Made by a program: the position numbers and the translations under genes. From the NCBI GenBank assembly GCA_029706075.1, contig JAINUG010000139.1:1967510-2031509 (forward strand): a stretch of DNA of 64,000 nucleotides, in the 5' to 3' direction. Below, one piece after another: positions 24,300 to 35,824 of this stretch. Position 1 is the stretch's first letter. The number at the start of each line of letters is the position of its first letter. This DNA is from Aldrovandia affinis. Its lineage: Eukaryota; Chordata; Actinopteri; Notacanthiformes; Halosauridae. The notes below the pieces were generated by a model. The model made no database searches and was not told the DNA's origin. It saw nothing but the letters and a program-made list of their open reading frames with translations.

Positions 24300-24488
24300 T
24301 TAGGTGTCCAAGCAGGAGCTTCGCTTGCTGTCCACAAGCTCCCGGTAAAAGGAGGAGTTGAGGAATCGGGGGAAGGAGTCTCTGTGCATCAGGGTGTAGA
24401 TCTGCAGCTGCGCGTCCTCGTACATCCCGCTGCTCGGCTCCGCCAGGCTCTGGTGGATGCCCTCCCGCACACGCGAGTCCAGGCTGAC
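24300..24488 (-). CDS. rgs17 last coding exon (end of RGS domain and stop)
   Basis: It begins after a CTGCAG acceptor with VSLDSRVREGI and carries YEDAQLQIYTLMHRDSFPRF, the C-terminal helices of the RGS domain. It ends ...SKRSSCLDT then TAA at 24302-24300, giving 62 residues. The plus-strand frame over it (24240-24545) is a shadow. Confidence 0.95.
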   Translation of the reverse strand, partial: VSLDSRVREGIHQSLAEPSSGMYEDAQLQIYTLMHRDSFPRFLNSSFYRELVDSKRSSCLDT

Positions 24489-27400
24489 CTGCAGGGGGAG
24501 CCAGTGTTAATGGGAATGTCTTTCATTTTCCACCCTGAGTTTTGACCTTCATTCCGATGAGTCAGCATTGCTAGGAAGAGCTGTCCATGTCAGTGCGTCG
24601 GATATCAACAATTTGCCAGATATATACGCTGCATAAAGGTCAGGCTCCTTCCATTGAAATGCTTTGTTTTTAAGAAGCACATCTTCTCAAAAAAGGCTTT
24701 TCGGCATAACCGTTAACTACAAATACTGAATAAATTCATGAATTCAAGAGTTTGAAATGTTACATCTGGCTGAAACAAAATCTTGTCCACAGAAACTTTG
24801 TCTCCCAGAATTCCAACCTCAGCAACAGGGTTCAATCAAAAATAATGGTGAAAACTAATTTAACATTTAGGACCAACATCACTCTCTAGCAACACACACT
24901 CTGGCTAATGTATTCTTATGTTCTTATGTTCTAATACCCACAGATTTCAATGACACATGGTTACAACCAAAAAAAAATATTTATCACTAGCTAGCTACCT
25001 CGTAAAATTTCCAAAGCCCAGCTCTGGGTCAAATCTACGGAAGGCATGGGGTGCTGGGCAGCATATCCAGCGCAAACATTGGCTCATGGTGTACCCCAAA
25101 AGTCTGGACTTTTGATGGTGCCAACTGTGGCAGCTACACAATCAGAGGGAGGGTACCCCCCCGCCTCATCCTGCACTAGTGACTCCTCTGGTCAATCGGG
25201 GGTCTGCAGTCTTCCTGCACTGGGTGTGGAACTGCAGACCTTCAGCACAGTACTTGCACATCCTGCTTTGTGTACCATTTCAAACAAAGCATGATCCAGT
25301 CTTTTGCCCCGGATCCGATTTGTAGTAAAGACACAAGATCCTACCTCTTTTGGGGAGAGTATGGAGACGTAGTCCTCGTAAATGATTCTGGCCTTTTCAT
25401 CGACGGCAGTCCGGTTTGTCTCCTCCTTCAGCCCCTCGCAGGCCAGCCAGAATAGCAGGTTCTCCTCGCTGTACTCCGAGCGGAGGAACTCGCTGAAAAC
25501 GTTCCGGCCCTCTGGGGAGTGCATCATCTTCTCGAAACTACGCGCCCAGGATATAACCTCCTCTAGCATGGGGGGCCTAGACACCCAACACCAGAGCCAA
25601 ACCCAATCTGGTCATCAACATGTGAATTCGAGCAACTAGTATCCCCAACATCTTAGTAACTCATTTCAGGCATGTAACTCAGTTTTAAAAATATTAAATT
25701 ATTAAACTTCAAATGGTAATGTCCCAAAGGTGTGAATTAGGCTAACTAATAGAGCTAAAAGCTGCTTATCCCCCACCTCTGTGTTTCCCCTACAAGTGTT
25801 TTTTTGGCTACTATTAAATCATATCACATTTCATTGTTGATACAGTAAATCCTACTTTGCTAGTACTAAAGCAAACAAATTATCAAAAAAATTGTTGACA
25901 TTTCTTGACTATCCTGATGCAGTACTATGGCGGTGACTACAATTTACATAGTGTTCATATTAGCTACCTAATTATTTTGGCTAATTATGACATTACGACA
26001 ACAAACAGCAGCTGACCAAGCTCCATAGCAAAGTGTCTATCCACTAGAAAAATTGTCAACATCAAATAATTGTCCAGTTTGATTTTAAAATGTCAAGTTC
26101 TCAAATTCGCACTTACTGCTCTTCAGTGGCTTCAATACTGTCCATCTTAGTCTGTCGTTCAGTGCGTTCCACCCTGTCTTCATTCCTGAAACAGAAAAGT
26201 TAGCAGAGCTTCACCACAGCAAGCCTTGATGTGAATAAAATGGCATGAACAAAACTGTGTAACTCTCTCAGCCGGGCATGATTCCAGCACATTCTGCACA
26301 GGTGAGTCAGGCAGACTGCAGGCACCTGATTGGCCAGAGGTGTCGCTATTGCAAAATGAGGTGAGGAGAATGCATGACCATGCTCCAACTTACTGCTGGC
26401 TGAAGAATGAAATTGGTGAAATTCAATCAAATGACCTTTAAAACTGCAGGCCTCCCACAGAAAACATCTCAGAGTTTTGTAAGTACATCACACATAATCC
26501 TTAGGTACCAGGGTAATGGAATTGTGAAGGAATAATCATCACATATGCTTCACTGGCCACACCCCCTAATGTTTGCCATCCATTAAAATGAGTATTCTTC
26601 CTTGATTATTTAGTGATCCTCTCTATCCAAAAGTTTCATTTGCACAAACTTTTGTACTGCTTGTGCATGTGTCACGTATATTGGTCTACTGGATTTGCAA
26701 AAGAATAGTATGCATCTCATACGGTTTTGTGGCTGCACCCCAAAATGTTTTCCAGAGCTTAAAAAATTGTTTTTTTCTCGATATGTTGCTGGTACATGTA
26801 AGCCTCCCACGGCACACCTTGCAGGAACTTGAAACTACACGTGCTTCGAGGAAAATACGCACTAAAGTTGCGTGCGGCAAATACGCGCTAATCTAGGGAG
26901 CAGCTGTTTCTCCCTGAGCTTTGCTCGTATACGATCAAAACTTGCCAAACCCATTTCAAGAGTGATCTAGTTTTTTGGTAGCAGGGGACTCAGAAGCCTC
27001 TGAGGTTGCCTGCAGTCTCTGGTTGTTTTTGTTCCCTCTTTGTCAAACTCTGCAGCCCCATTACATGCCCCATGTCTTAGAGCCCCAGCTCCTGTGCTGG
27101 TCTTTCCTCTCTGACTGTACATGTACAGTAAACTGGAAGTCTAGTTTTGCCTCGCAGCAAATTTTAGTGACTTCTCAGTGTATTCATCAAAGTCTCTATT
27201 GTGCTAGCATAGCTGGACTCGCTAGCCTGAGGCCTTACACATGTTGAGTAGTCTCTAAATATAAACCATATTCAACACAGCTGTTTTGCATGTGATGTGT
27301 GGCTGGAAATGGCTGATCACAGACAAGATAACAGTACCACATAATTAGGAACGGTTGTGGAAACACTGCTTTACAAATGGGGTGTCGTGCTTTGTCAATG

Positions 27401-30179
27401 TTTTCATTATTTGGTGTAGTATTTGCAGTCATTCCACTCCTACAAACAGTGCAGTACTTGCTCACAGTGGCGTCTCCACATCTTTATGCTGCATCCTCTA
27501 GCACCCTGTCTATCCCTCAGGGAATGGCTCACAGTTTTCCATTTGCTAATTTACACACACTTTTTTAAGGTCACTGTATCGAGTGCTTTAACACCATAAA
27601 TTAATTTTTCAAATAAAGATGATTATTGAATAGCTAATGCCTCCTATTAGGGCACTGGTCACAATGAATATTGCATTATGGCAATATTCTCACATGAAAT
27701 GACTCAACTGAGATATGCAAGTTCTTATGCAAATTTGCCATTGACACCTCAATAAGGAAAATATATGCAGCTTTAGCAAAGCCTGAAGGAGGATTTCAAG
27801 GACCAAAAGTATTTTAGCAGCTTTCATGGTGACTATATATGAAAGCACTTCTCCACACCATATCATCTCTAGCCCCATTTGAACCTGTCCATGACCGAAA
27901 CCTCACAACCCAGTGTCCAAAGATGGCGTAGCCTGCTCCGTTTGTGGATGATTTAACCGTATGCAAATGTTTCTGCAGATGTTAGCCTAATCCTACTCTA
28001 CTCATTAACATACAGTGGTTCTTCACCCACAGGACCTTATAACTACAAATACACAGAGCCAGTATCTATAGTGAACAGAAATCCTAACAATATTCTGTGG
28101 CCTTATCTAAAGGCTTCCCATCAACACCGCTGAAGTCATAATTTAGCATTGCTCATCGCTGCAGTTTGTCACCAGGGCTGTTCCACTTAAACTGATACTG
28201 GAATCTCATTGCATATATCTGCAGTAATCTCAGCACGCATATCTGTACATCTGGGCACTTTTAAATATGGATGAAAATGTTCCATGGATATGCAGTTTTC
28301 GTGTTTCTAAAAGCCCACCTGGCACCCCTGTGAGGACAAAGTTGGATCTCAAAGGAGAATGAGTCTGCTAGCAATGGCCTGTGCTTACATCTCTACGCTT
28401 TTCAAAGAGAAGTGAGTCTGCTAGCCACGGCCTGTGCCTACATCTCTATGTTTCTCTAAGAAAGTATCAGCTACAGCAGACTGTTTTATATTCACCCTCT
28501 TTACTTTATCAAGCATACAGGTTTACAAACCAAGGAGATATCTACAAAATCCCAGACAGTTTGTGATATTTGTAAATTCATTTTTGTCCCAGAAAAGATG
28601 CCTGTACGGGAAGCACCTAGTAAATATATAGCTACTTCTTAGTATGACTTATTTCTCAACAGTTAACAAACATATACAGGGGGATGCATGACACAAACAG
28701 GTGATGCAATTTAAATGTGGGTTATTAGCATACAACTTAGGTTGGTGACTCTTTTTTAACTGTTAAATCTGACATTAATTCAAAACAACAAATCTGATCA
28801 TTTCAGAACCTTTAAAACAGCAATATTTTTGAAGAAAGTACAATTCCTAAATCAGAAGTTTATTAGGAGTTACTACCTGCTGAATGTTTGCAAGCAAACC
28901 TACTTAAAAAATAACTCATACCTACTTAATACCTAATAGGTATCAATGTATTTATCATATGTTGTATATGAGAATAAACAGGCCCTTCAAATACAATGTG
29001 ACTAATGGAGGTGTATATTGTCCCTTTTTAAAACTAAAGCATAACATTTATAACACTGCTCACATTCTGTCAGTCAGGTGAGTGTATCAGCTGGTGTAGT
29101 TGAGCGTATGATAGGTGGGGTGTAAGTGAGCATATGATAGGCCAGGTGTAGGTGAGCGTGAGATAGGTGGAAAGTAGGTGAGGGTATGATATGCCAGGTG
29201 TAGGTGAGCGTATCAAAACTGGTGTAGCTGAGTATATGATAGGTGGGGTGTAGGAAGCCCAGTTCCAGAACAAAATCACTAAGGGTGCATCTGAAATGAG
29301 TGGGGGTGCACTAGGAGCTAGCTGCAGCGCACACTGTGCTGGCTGGCACAGTCTGCCTCTGTGTCTTCGGCTGTGGTGATGGCGGCAGTGGTGTTGCTGG
29401 TGCTCTGCTTCTGCTGCAACCATTTGAGAATATCCATTATGATGTTGTTGCTAGCTATGTTAGCTATGCTTAGCTAACGATTTGCAAACTGGTCTCGCAC
29501 ACTAAAAAGTTGACTATGATAAGCCAGTAGGTGAAAATTCTCTGTAACACCAAACAAATGCCATGTGGAAATGCGTGAGGCAAGATCAAAGAATGCCGCC
29601 TGCTAATATAATATATATAATATGTACGCCATTTAGCAGACGCCTTTATCCAAAGTGACTTACAGTCGTGAATGCATACATCTTTCAGTATATGTGAACT
29701 GAACTCACAACCTAAGCGTTGCCAACGCCATGGTCTACCTACTGAGCCACACAGAACCACTGCCTGCGTGTTATAAGCTTGCATGCATATGCATGCACAG
29801 AAAATGTGTAGAGCTTTTCAAAAGTTTTATTACAATATTAAACTGAGGATGCAAAATATTAATCTGAGGGTGCAATGCACCATTTTGCACCCTCGTAGAA
29901 CCGGGCCTGGGTGTAGGTGAGCGTGCGATAGGCCAGGTGTAGGTGAGCTTATAATAGGTGGGGAGTAGGTGAGTGTATGATAGGTGGGGTGTACGTGAGT
30001 GTATGATACGTGGAGTGTAGGTAAGTGTATGATAGGGGGAATGTAGGTGAGCGTGTGGTACGTGGGACATACCAGGGGCATTTGCAGCATCCGCACCAGC
30101 ACAAGCAGCAGGTACTGGGCCTCAGATGGCCAGGAGCCGGGGGGGGTGCGTCGATGTGGGGCTGCTGCCGCTTTCTCAT
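24300..30179 (-). CDS. Regulator of G-protein signalling 17-like (RZ subfamily), four coding exons
   Basis: Joining 30179-30073, 26185-26117, 25576-25345 and 24488-24300 gives one frame of 198 codons plus TAA. All introns have GT...AG ends and phases 2, 2 and 0. The protein starts MRKRQQ, has a cysteine string (CCLCWCGCCKC, residues 24-34), a linker (about 37-65) and a full RGS domain (about 66-184) with EYSEENLLFWLACE and the LMHRDSFPRFLNS block. RGS proteins speed GTP hydrolysis by G-alpha; RZ members act on Gi/o/z classes, and the cysteine string is the expected palmitoylation site for membrane attachment. The conserved Asn of SEEN (residue 98) is present. The N-terminus and the NED...KM(D/E)SI linker fit RGS17 better than RGS19 or RGS20, though some RGS-domain positions look RGS19-like. 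The last 15 residues, ending SSCLDT, look unlike the RZ tails I know. Confidence 0.93.
25345..25576 (-). CDS. rgs17 third coding exon (first half of RGS domain)
   Basis: The 232-base exon completes Gln59 and encodes residues 60-136, from PPMLEEVISW to SILSPKE. It contains EYSEENLLFWLACE and EKARIIYEDYVSILSPKE, hallmarks of the RZ RGS domain. The acceptor is CTAG and the donor is GTAGGA. The frame running on into the intron (down to 25192) is not translated. The following intron is 856 bases. Confidence 0.95.
26117..26185 (-). CDS. rgs17 second coding exon (linker)
   Basis: The 69-base exon completes codon 36 (Trp) and encodes residues 37-58, beginning NEDRVERTERQTKMDSIEAT, then two bases of codon 59. 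It has a CAG acceptor and a GTAAGT donor. The sequence corresponds to the linker between cysteine string and RGS domain in RGS17. The intron before it is 3887 bases and the one after it 540 bases. Confidence 0.9.
26186..29078 (-). other. rgs17 intron sequence
   Basis: This is the 3' part of the intron between the first and second coding exons. No nested gene is supported. A local imperfect duplication of about 60 bases lies at 28350-28465, in which GAGTCTGCTAGC and GGCCTGTGC occur twice. The remaining open frames are short and without motifs. Confidence 0.6.
29254..29909. mobile_element. Non-autonomous DNA transposon (hAT-like?) inside the minisatellite
   Basis: The left end AGCCCAGTTCCA and the right end TAGAACCGGGCCT are imperfect inverted copies. 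Subterminal GGGTGCA words occur on the left and GGGTGCAATGCACCATTTTG on the right. The array word GGTGTAGG borders both sides and would be an 8-base duplication, but because it is also the array unit this cannot be proved. A tRNA-derived SINE lies within it (29625-29760). No transposase is seen. Confidence 0.55.
29625..29760 (-). mobile_element. tRNA-derived SINE with L2-type tail (copy A)
   Basis: Read on the minus strand, it starts with a tRNA-like head: TGTGGCTCAGTAGGTAGA contains an A box, and GGTTGTGAGTTCAGTTC is a slightly decayed B box. A short body follows, then a tail with GTAAGTCACTTTGGATAAA and TCTGCTAAATGG. The tail matches the 3' end of the L2-like LINE at about 38893-38935. This head and tail combination is common in fish SINEs. 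Confidence 0.8.
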
Positions 30180-30202
30180 TTCACCTGTTTGAGCTTTGGG
30201 GG
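30073..30202 (-). CDS. rgs17 first coding exon (ATG at 30179)
   Basis: The ATG is at 30179-30177 and encodes residues 1-35 plus two bases of codon 36, ending at a GTATGT donor (30072-30067). Upstream, a pyrimidine-rich tract ending TTCATGCAG places a good acceptor just before 30202. The exon would then begin with 23 untranslated bases, and a non-coding first exon must lie further upstream. The exon carries the whole cysteine string. Confidence 0.9.
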
Positions 30203-30440
30203 CTGCATGAAGGAGGAAAAACCAAGGGCTGATTAGTGTTTTTCACAAGCTCACTTAACAGCAACAAAGTTCACAATGCCACTGTAGAACACTACAGGAA
30301 CACCAGGTGAATTTATATCTGAGTTGAGATTTGGGACTGTGGAAAGAAATAGATCATTTTACATTTACACTGTACATGTCAGTCTGTCTAAAATGTAATT
30401 GTATGAGCTATGTATGGGTGAACACTATGCAAGTACAGTA

Positions 30441-31081
30441 GGGTGATATCAGCTAAATTGGGCCATCAGGTAAAATGAGCCATTTAAGGTTTGAGCGTCT
30501 CAGCTTTTAAAATTTTAACAGACAATGACTGCAAATGGTACTAAACTGTTGCCACAGCTGTACTTGACATGTAACAATTGACTTGATTGGTCTATGGTTG
30601 CTATGGTGGTCGGGGCAATGCCTCACATCAAGATTGCTGAGAGAACTTCAAGGTGAGTGGCCTGACATATGAACATTTACTTGTCAATAATAAGGTTGAT
30701 AAATCAATAAAAAATAAATGTACATCTATAAATGATTATGTATACTACATGCTCTGATGGCCTCCATCAGATATAATGCTGATAGTTTGTTAATAAACGT
30801 ATTTATTTATAAAAAAGCATTTTTTGTTAGTGGCTCAATTTACCTTAATGTGTTAAGGTAAATTGAGCCATGCATTTCAGCCAAAATGAGCCACCTTCTG
30901 AATTGAGTTTTAGCGGATATTTTGATGGTTCCTCTTATTAAAAGTAGGCTATTAATAGATTATTATATTATATTATTGTATATATTACATGCCTCTTTTC
31001 ACATTTTCCTTCTAATTATGTATGTGTGTTAGCTCTGGTCCAGGGCGCATCGTGAGCTAGCTCTCACTATCTAGCACTCTG

Positions 31082-31135
<54 letters not shown>

Positions 31136-31410
31136 TGATGAATGAGTGATTTACTGAAGCATCAGTCTAAAAGAGTAGCCTTGTAATCCGTTTTAATATT
31201 ACTTTCTTTACAGTTGTTCCGAGAGTATTTTTAATTCCAGATATGCATGTGTAAGCCTGAACAATTATATTTTATTACATCAATTCAACACAAAAATATG
31301 AAAAACAGTCCTTATTAACCATAAAAACACAATTCAATGTCATACATTGCTTTTTTCTTAGTTTCCCAAGAGATTAACCAAAAAGTGGCCCAATTTAGCT
31401 GATATCACCC
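30441..31410. mobile_element. Unassigned DNA transposon with 25-base perfect terminal inverted repeats
   Basis: The first 25 bases (GGGTGATATCAGCTAAATTG...) recur exactly in inverse at 31386-31410. The 970-base body has no transposase frame. It includes a hairpin with 18-base perfect arms and a 4-base loop at 30831-30870, repeated AATGAGCCA words near both ends, and a (CA)25 run at 31083-31133. I could not find a convincing target duplication, so the superfamily is open. Confidence 0.75.
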
Positions 31411-33940
31411 AATATATTGCTACAAATGTTGGAACAACCATCTGTACTAAACATAAATACTGTATATTATGTATGTTGTCTCAAAAATGCAACCCTACCA
31501 TTATTCCAAACTGAAACCCTGAGTTATACAACAGGGAATTCACTCAGTAAAACGATTTATTACAACAAGGACAATAGTTTTTATGCCACCATCATTGTGT
31601 CATTTAAAGAAGCCGTACATGTTCCTGCGTTTCTGCATTTTACCGGGACAGTTAAATCAGTCCGCTGTAAGTGCAACTGCAGTAGATCCCTATGGAACTA
31701 CTGTACTGTACTGAACTTTACTGTTGCTGTCAGTGTATACCAGTGTCGACCTGGAAGGGTTCCAAGTGCCATGCACTGGGAAGGTTGTTTCCATGTCTAC
31801 ACTGGCGCAGCTTGAAACTACCATGAGTGATATTATATATTTTATATATAGAATGATATTTAACCAAGTAGTGATATACTGATTTTCAATGACCTTTACT
31901 TAGCCAATGCAAACCTTAACTACAGTAACATGGATGCAGTTCAAGAGCATGATCTGAATCTTACTAGACTACACATTTTATGTACAAGCATACACAATAA
32001 ACAATTGATCTGACTCTTTCACTAAACTATAATCTTTATGTATATTAGCATATACAATAAATAATTTGTCACCAATGCAGCAGATTCATTTGTTTTACAT
32101 GAAGAACACCAAGGGCTTCAGGGTGGAGAATAATGAGTACAGCAAGAGAGATAAATATACATATATATATGCCATTTAGCAGAAGCTTTTATCCAAAGCG
32201 ACTTACACTAGTGAATGCATACATTTTTCAGTATATGTGGCCCCAATGGGAACTGAACCCACAACCTAAGCATTGTCAGAGTCATGCTCTACCTACTGAG
32301 CCACAGAGAACCACAAGACTTAACTAAACCTATTCCACTATAATACATCGAATACACTAAGGAAGTCATCTTCAAAATTGAACTTGATTATTAATTTTAT
32401 ACCAGTCTTTCTTTTAACATGTTCATATTCAGTAAGAATACCACATATCACAAAAGCAGCGGCTCTCTCCTTTCTAACAAATTGTTCATGTTCAGCATAT
32501 GGTAATATTGTTTTCAGGTTGCATATGACCAAAGACCAAAATTTTTTTAAAAATCTCTTTTTTCCAAACATGTATGTACTAGATTTTACCACACTGATGT
32601 GACAGAGCTGAAAGGCACAAATACAAAGAATCAGCCACACATCCACGTGCAGAAATGGGGGAGAGAAGATTCTTCTTACGGATTCTAGCTGCACTGAGCT
32701 CAACTGTGCAGTGGTGTTAGTGGGGTTGCAGACAGATCAATATTGGACCACCTTAACAGTTAGTACAAACATAAACACACATGCACGCACGCACGCACGC
32801 ACACATACAAAGACATGCACGTACATACATTTATATTACTAGGAATGGCACATTGAGATTTAAAATCTTTTGTTACAAGTGAGAGCTAGCCAAGGACAGG
32901 GGACTAGCTTTGGCAATAAAACTAAGTTTTAAAAAGACAGACATAATAAACAATTTACACAAATTTACAAAAAGTGCATGGGAGCAGTAGATTAATAGGA
33001 AATTGGTAGGAAATTGGTTCAGTTAAAACATGTACAGCATTCAGACCATATATTTGTTTGTCTACCTTTAAAAATGGCTCAGCTGGAATTTATACAACAT
33101 TCAGAAAGCACATTTGTTAGCCTAGATTTGAAATCAGCCAAAACAGTGAGTGACTCGAGTTTGAGTTTGGATCAAAGATCATTCCAAGACCATGGACCAT
33201 AATAAGCTGGGCTTCATTTCCTTGCCCTTTTTGTTATGGGAACTTCGAAATGCTGCTAGTTATGAGATCTTAGATTTAATTTGTTCTCAAGTAGGAGAAC
33301 CTTTTGACCTGATACATCCAGGTAGCTTGCCAGTAATAGCTTTGTAAATGAGTGTGTGCCAGTGAAACATGTTGTGGGCCAGCTGACCATGTTGCATAAT
33401 ATACAGTGGTGTGTTCTGTACTCTGAATTTGTAATAAATTGCAAGTCTGTATGACACAAAGGGACAAGCTTCGCTAGGGTTGTGGGACAAGCTGTATACA
33501 GTCGCCATAGACAAATTGAAACTGAAATAAACCAGATATCCATTTTTTTTCTATAACTGGCAGAAAAACTAGACTTCAGTCTGTACAGAAAACCTAGTGT
33601 GAATATGAGTTTCTTTGTGAGGCCTTCAATGTGATATTTAACCTTACACATCTAACATATACACATGCATGCACATGCACACACAGACACACACATGCAC
33701 CCACACGCTGAGATACACATTCGCATGTGGGCAGGGGCAGTGGTCGATCATGTCTTCACACACAAGAGGAGGATGTTCACATATTTGTACAAACAAACCT
33801 TTCCGCCCATGTCATGTTAGCTTCCATGTGGACATAATACACTTTAGCAGGAACTGAATCAGCTGATCGATGACTATTTGCAACGTTTCAGTCTTTGTAT
33901 TTTTATTAAATCAATGTATACTTAAGACATTAAGCAATTA
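31411..33940. other. Unannotated stretch with one SINE and simple repeats
   Basis: A short ACGC repeat lies near 32784-32806, and CA-rich DNA near 33655-33705. 33014-33202 contains an imperfect duplication (about 63 bases) that reads CAGCATTCAGACCATAT and ACAACATTCAGAAAGCACA. The open frames (31417-31815, 32338-32703, 33256-33651) lack recognisable motifs. If the first rgs17 exon is near 48.9 kb, all of this is intronic. Confidence 0.45.
32169..32313 (-). mobile_element. tRNA-derived SINE with L2-type tail (copy B)
   Basis: It belongs to the same family and orientation as 29625-29760. On the minus strand the head reads TGTGGCTCAGTAGGTAGAGC, with A box TGGCTCAGTAG, and a B-box-like GGGTTCAGTTCCC. 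The tail contains GTAAGTCGCTTTGGATAAA and TCTGCTAAATGGC. It has a TA-rich right flank in minus-strand terms, at 32155-32168. Confidence 0.82.
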
Positions 33941-34099
33941 CACTACCGGTCAAAGGTTTTAGAACACCTCCATTTTTCCTGTTTTTATTGAAATTTACAC
34001 AGTTTAATGTTTCAATGTACTCTGAAATTAAAGCATAGAACAAATAAACAATTGGAGATAAAAAATAAATCATTTTTTTTTTGTTTAACAAAATGTAAT

Positions 34100-35824
34100 C
34101 TAAAATTTTGACTCATCAAAGTAGCCACCTTTTGCAGATATAACAGCCAAACACACTCGTGGCATTCTTTCTACAATGGAAATCAAATATTGTTTGGAAA
34201 GTTCTTCCCAACACTGTTGCAGAAGTTCCCACAAATGTGTTGCACTTGTAGGTTGCTTTGCTTTCATCCTTCTGTCCAGTTCATCCCAAACCAGCTCGAT
34301 GGGATTTAGGTCTGGAGACTGTGCTGGCCATCCCATGATTTGAAGCATACCGTCTTGTTCTTTTCTTCTTAGGTAGTTCTGATATAGCCTGGAGGTATGT
34401 CTTGGGTCATTATCTTGCTGTAGGATGAACCCCTGACCAACTAGGCGTAGACCAGAGGGTATTGCATGGTGCTGTAAAATGCTGTGGTAGCCCTTTTGGT
34501 TCAGGGTGTCAGTCACTATGTGCAAGTCGCTGACTCTGGATCCAGCAAAAGAGCCCCAGACCATCACACTTCCTCCTCAATGTTTGACAGTTGGTGTCAC
34601 ATACTGAGGAACCATCCTTTCGCCTACTCGATGGCATACAAAAACCCTGCGTGATGAACCAAAGATTTCAAATTTTGATTAATCGGTCCATAAGACCTTC
34701 TTCCAGTCTTCAGTAGTCCACTGGCGGTGCTTTATGGCCTAGGCAAACGTCTTTTTCTTATTTTGCCATCTTAGCAATGGCTTTCTTACTGCCACTTGAC
34801 CTCTCAAACCTGCAGCTCAAAGTCTTCACAGTTGAAACTGAGACTTCCTTACTTCGACCAGTGTTAAGCTGTGCTTGAAGCTGTTGTCCTGTGAGCCGCC
34901 TATCACACAAGCTGTTGACTCTCAGAAACTATGTTGTGGCTTTGGGTCTGCCAGACCTCTTCCTGTCAAAGTTTCCTCAAGTTTCCAAGTGCCTTTTGAT
35001 GGTGTAGGAAACTGTACTCACTGACACCTTGGCCTTCTTTGCAATTTCTCTAAAGGAAATATACACTTTTAAGGGTTATAATGATCTGTCTGTCTTCCTT
35101 TTGTCATGGTTTTACCTTGTTCAGCCGCTGGAGGGCGCTTGACCATGTGATGGTCTGTTCCCTTTGTTTTGTATGAGGAATCATTGTCATTGTCATTTCC
35201 CTTATATGGTCTTTTGTCGGGGTATTTCCCGGTCACGGCCAGCTGTGGATTATCAGTGTTTATTCCGCCTACTATTTAAGGGCTGCGTTTTCATATCACA
35301 AACGCTTCTGTGTAAACCATTGTTACGCTCTAGCCGGTACTAGAACTAAGGTATTAGTTTTCCACTTGGTGGTCTCTCAGTTAAAGAGAGAAGGTACTAT
35401 TTACGATCTCATTTAAAAGGGTTAGCGTTACCACTCTGTGGTTGCCGTTCTAGGAGGATTATTTCCTTTCTAGCTTTGGTTATTGCTCGTCACTCCGGTG
35501 GCATTTCCTTTTCGAGATTCATTCTTTTGTTTTTGGGTTAAAAAACTCCCAGAGCTAAAGTCTCTAAAATAATTTAAGTTTCTTACCTCTTCGTTGAAGA
35601 GTCCACAACCCTTGGGTTGTTTTGTTTTATTATTATTTTCCGTGGACTTTATGCCCGGAGTTTCTTTTTCTTTGTCCATCCATTTTTTCCCCTGCTCCCT
35701 TATCTGTTCGTAGACTTAGTGGCTGACTACTCGTAGTTAGCTTTTAGATATTCGTGACATCTGCGAGTGGCTCTTCCATCCTCGACCCACACTACACCTT
35801 TGTTAATTGCCTTTTTCTTGCCAT
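34100..35824 (-). pseudogene. Tc1 transposase, interrupted
   Basis: The ATG appears to be at 35824-35822 (MARKRQLTK...), and the solo LTR enters after about nine codons. Downstream, 34800-35090 encodes helix-turn-helix-like sequence (KEIAKKAKVSVSTVSYTIKR, then RSGRPKATT) with stops. 34100-34567 is open for 155 codons and carries the catalytic region: MMVWGSFAG, ILQQDNDPRHTS (second catalytic Asp), WPAQSPDLNPIELVWDELDR (third acidic residue) and the end AVISAKGGYF. It is clearly dead. Confidence 0.88.
35102..35796 (+). repeat. Solo LTR inside the Tc1 transposase
   Basis: The 695-base segment starts TGTCATGG and ends ACACTACA, and is flanked by a perfect 5-base repeat CCTTT (35097-35101 and 35797-35801). 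Deleting the segment and one repeat restores continuous Tc1 sequence across the joint, which independently confirms the borders. A TATTTAAG box near 35272 hints at plus orientation. Open frames inside (35470-35679) are not genes. Confidence 0.88.

Larger units (their letters stand above)
29085..30063. repeat. 26-base minisatellite in rgs17, split by a transposon
   Basis: Diverged units of about 26 bases (GTGTAGGTGAGCGTATGATAG and variants) occupy 29085-29253 and 29910-30063. The second block stops about ten bases from the splice donor of the first rgs17 coding exon. The two blocks share the unit and were one array before the insertion at 29254-29909. Minus-strand open frames here (for example 29830-30102) come from the repeat and are not genes. 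Confidence 0.85.

Noticed and set aside
24240-24545. Plus-strand 101-codon frame
   Set aside because: It is the antisense shadow of the last rgs17 exon, which has clear RGS motifs on the minus strand.
29070-30102. Thr/His/Pro-rich minus-strand frames
   Set aside because: They come from the 26-base minisatellite in the rgs17 intron; only the segment above 30073 is real coding sequence.
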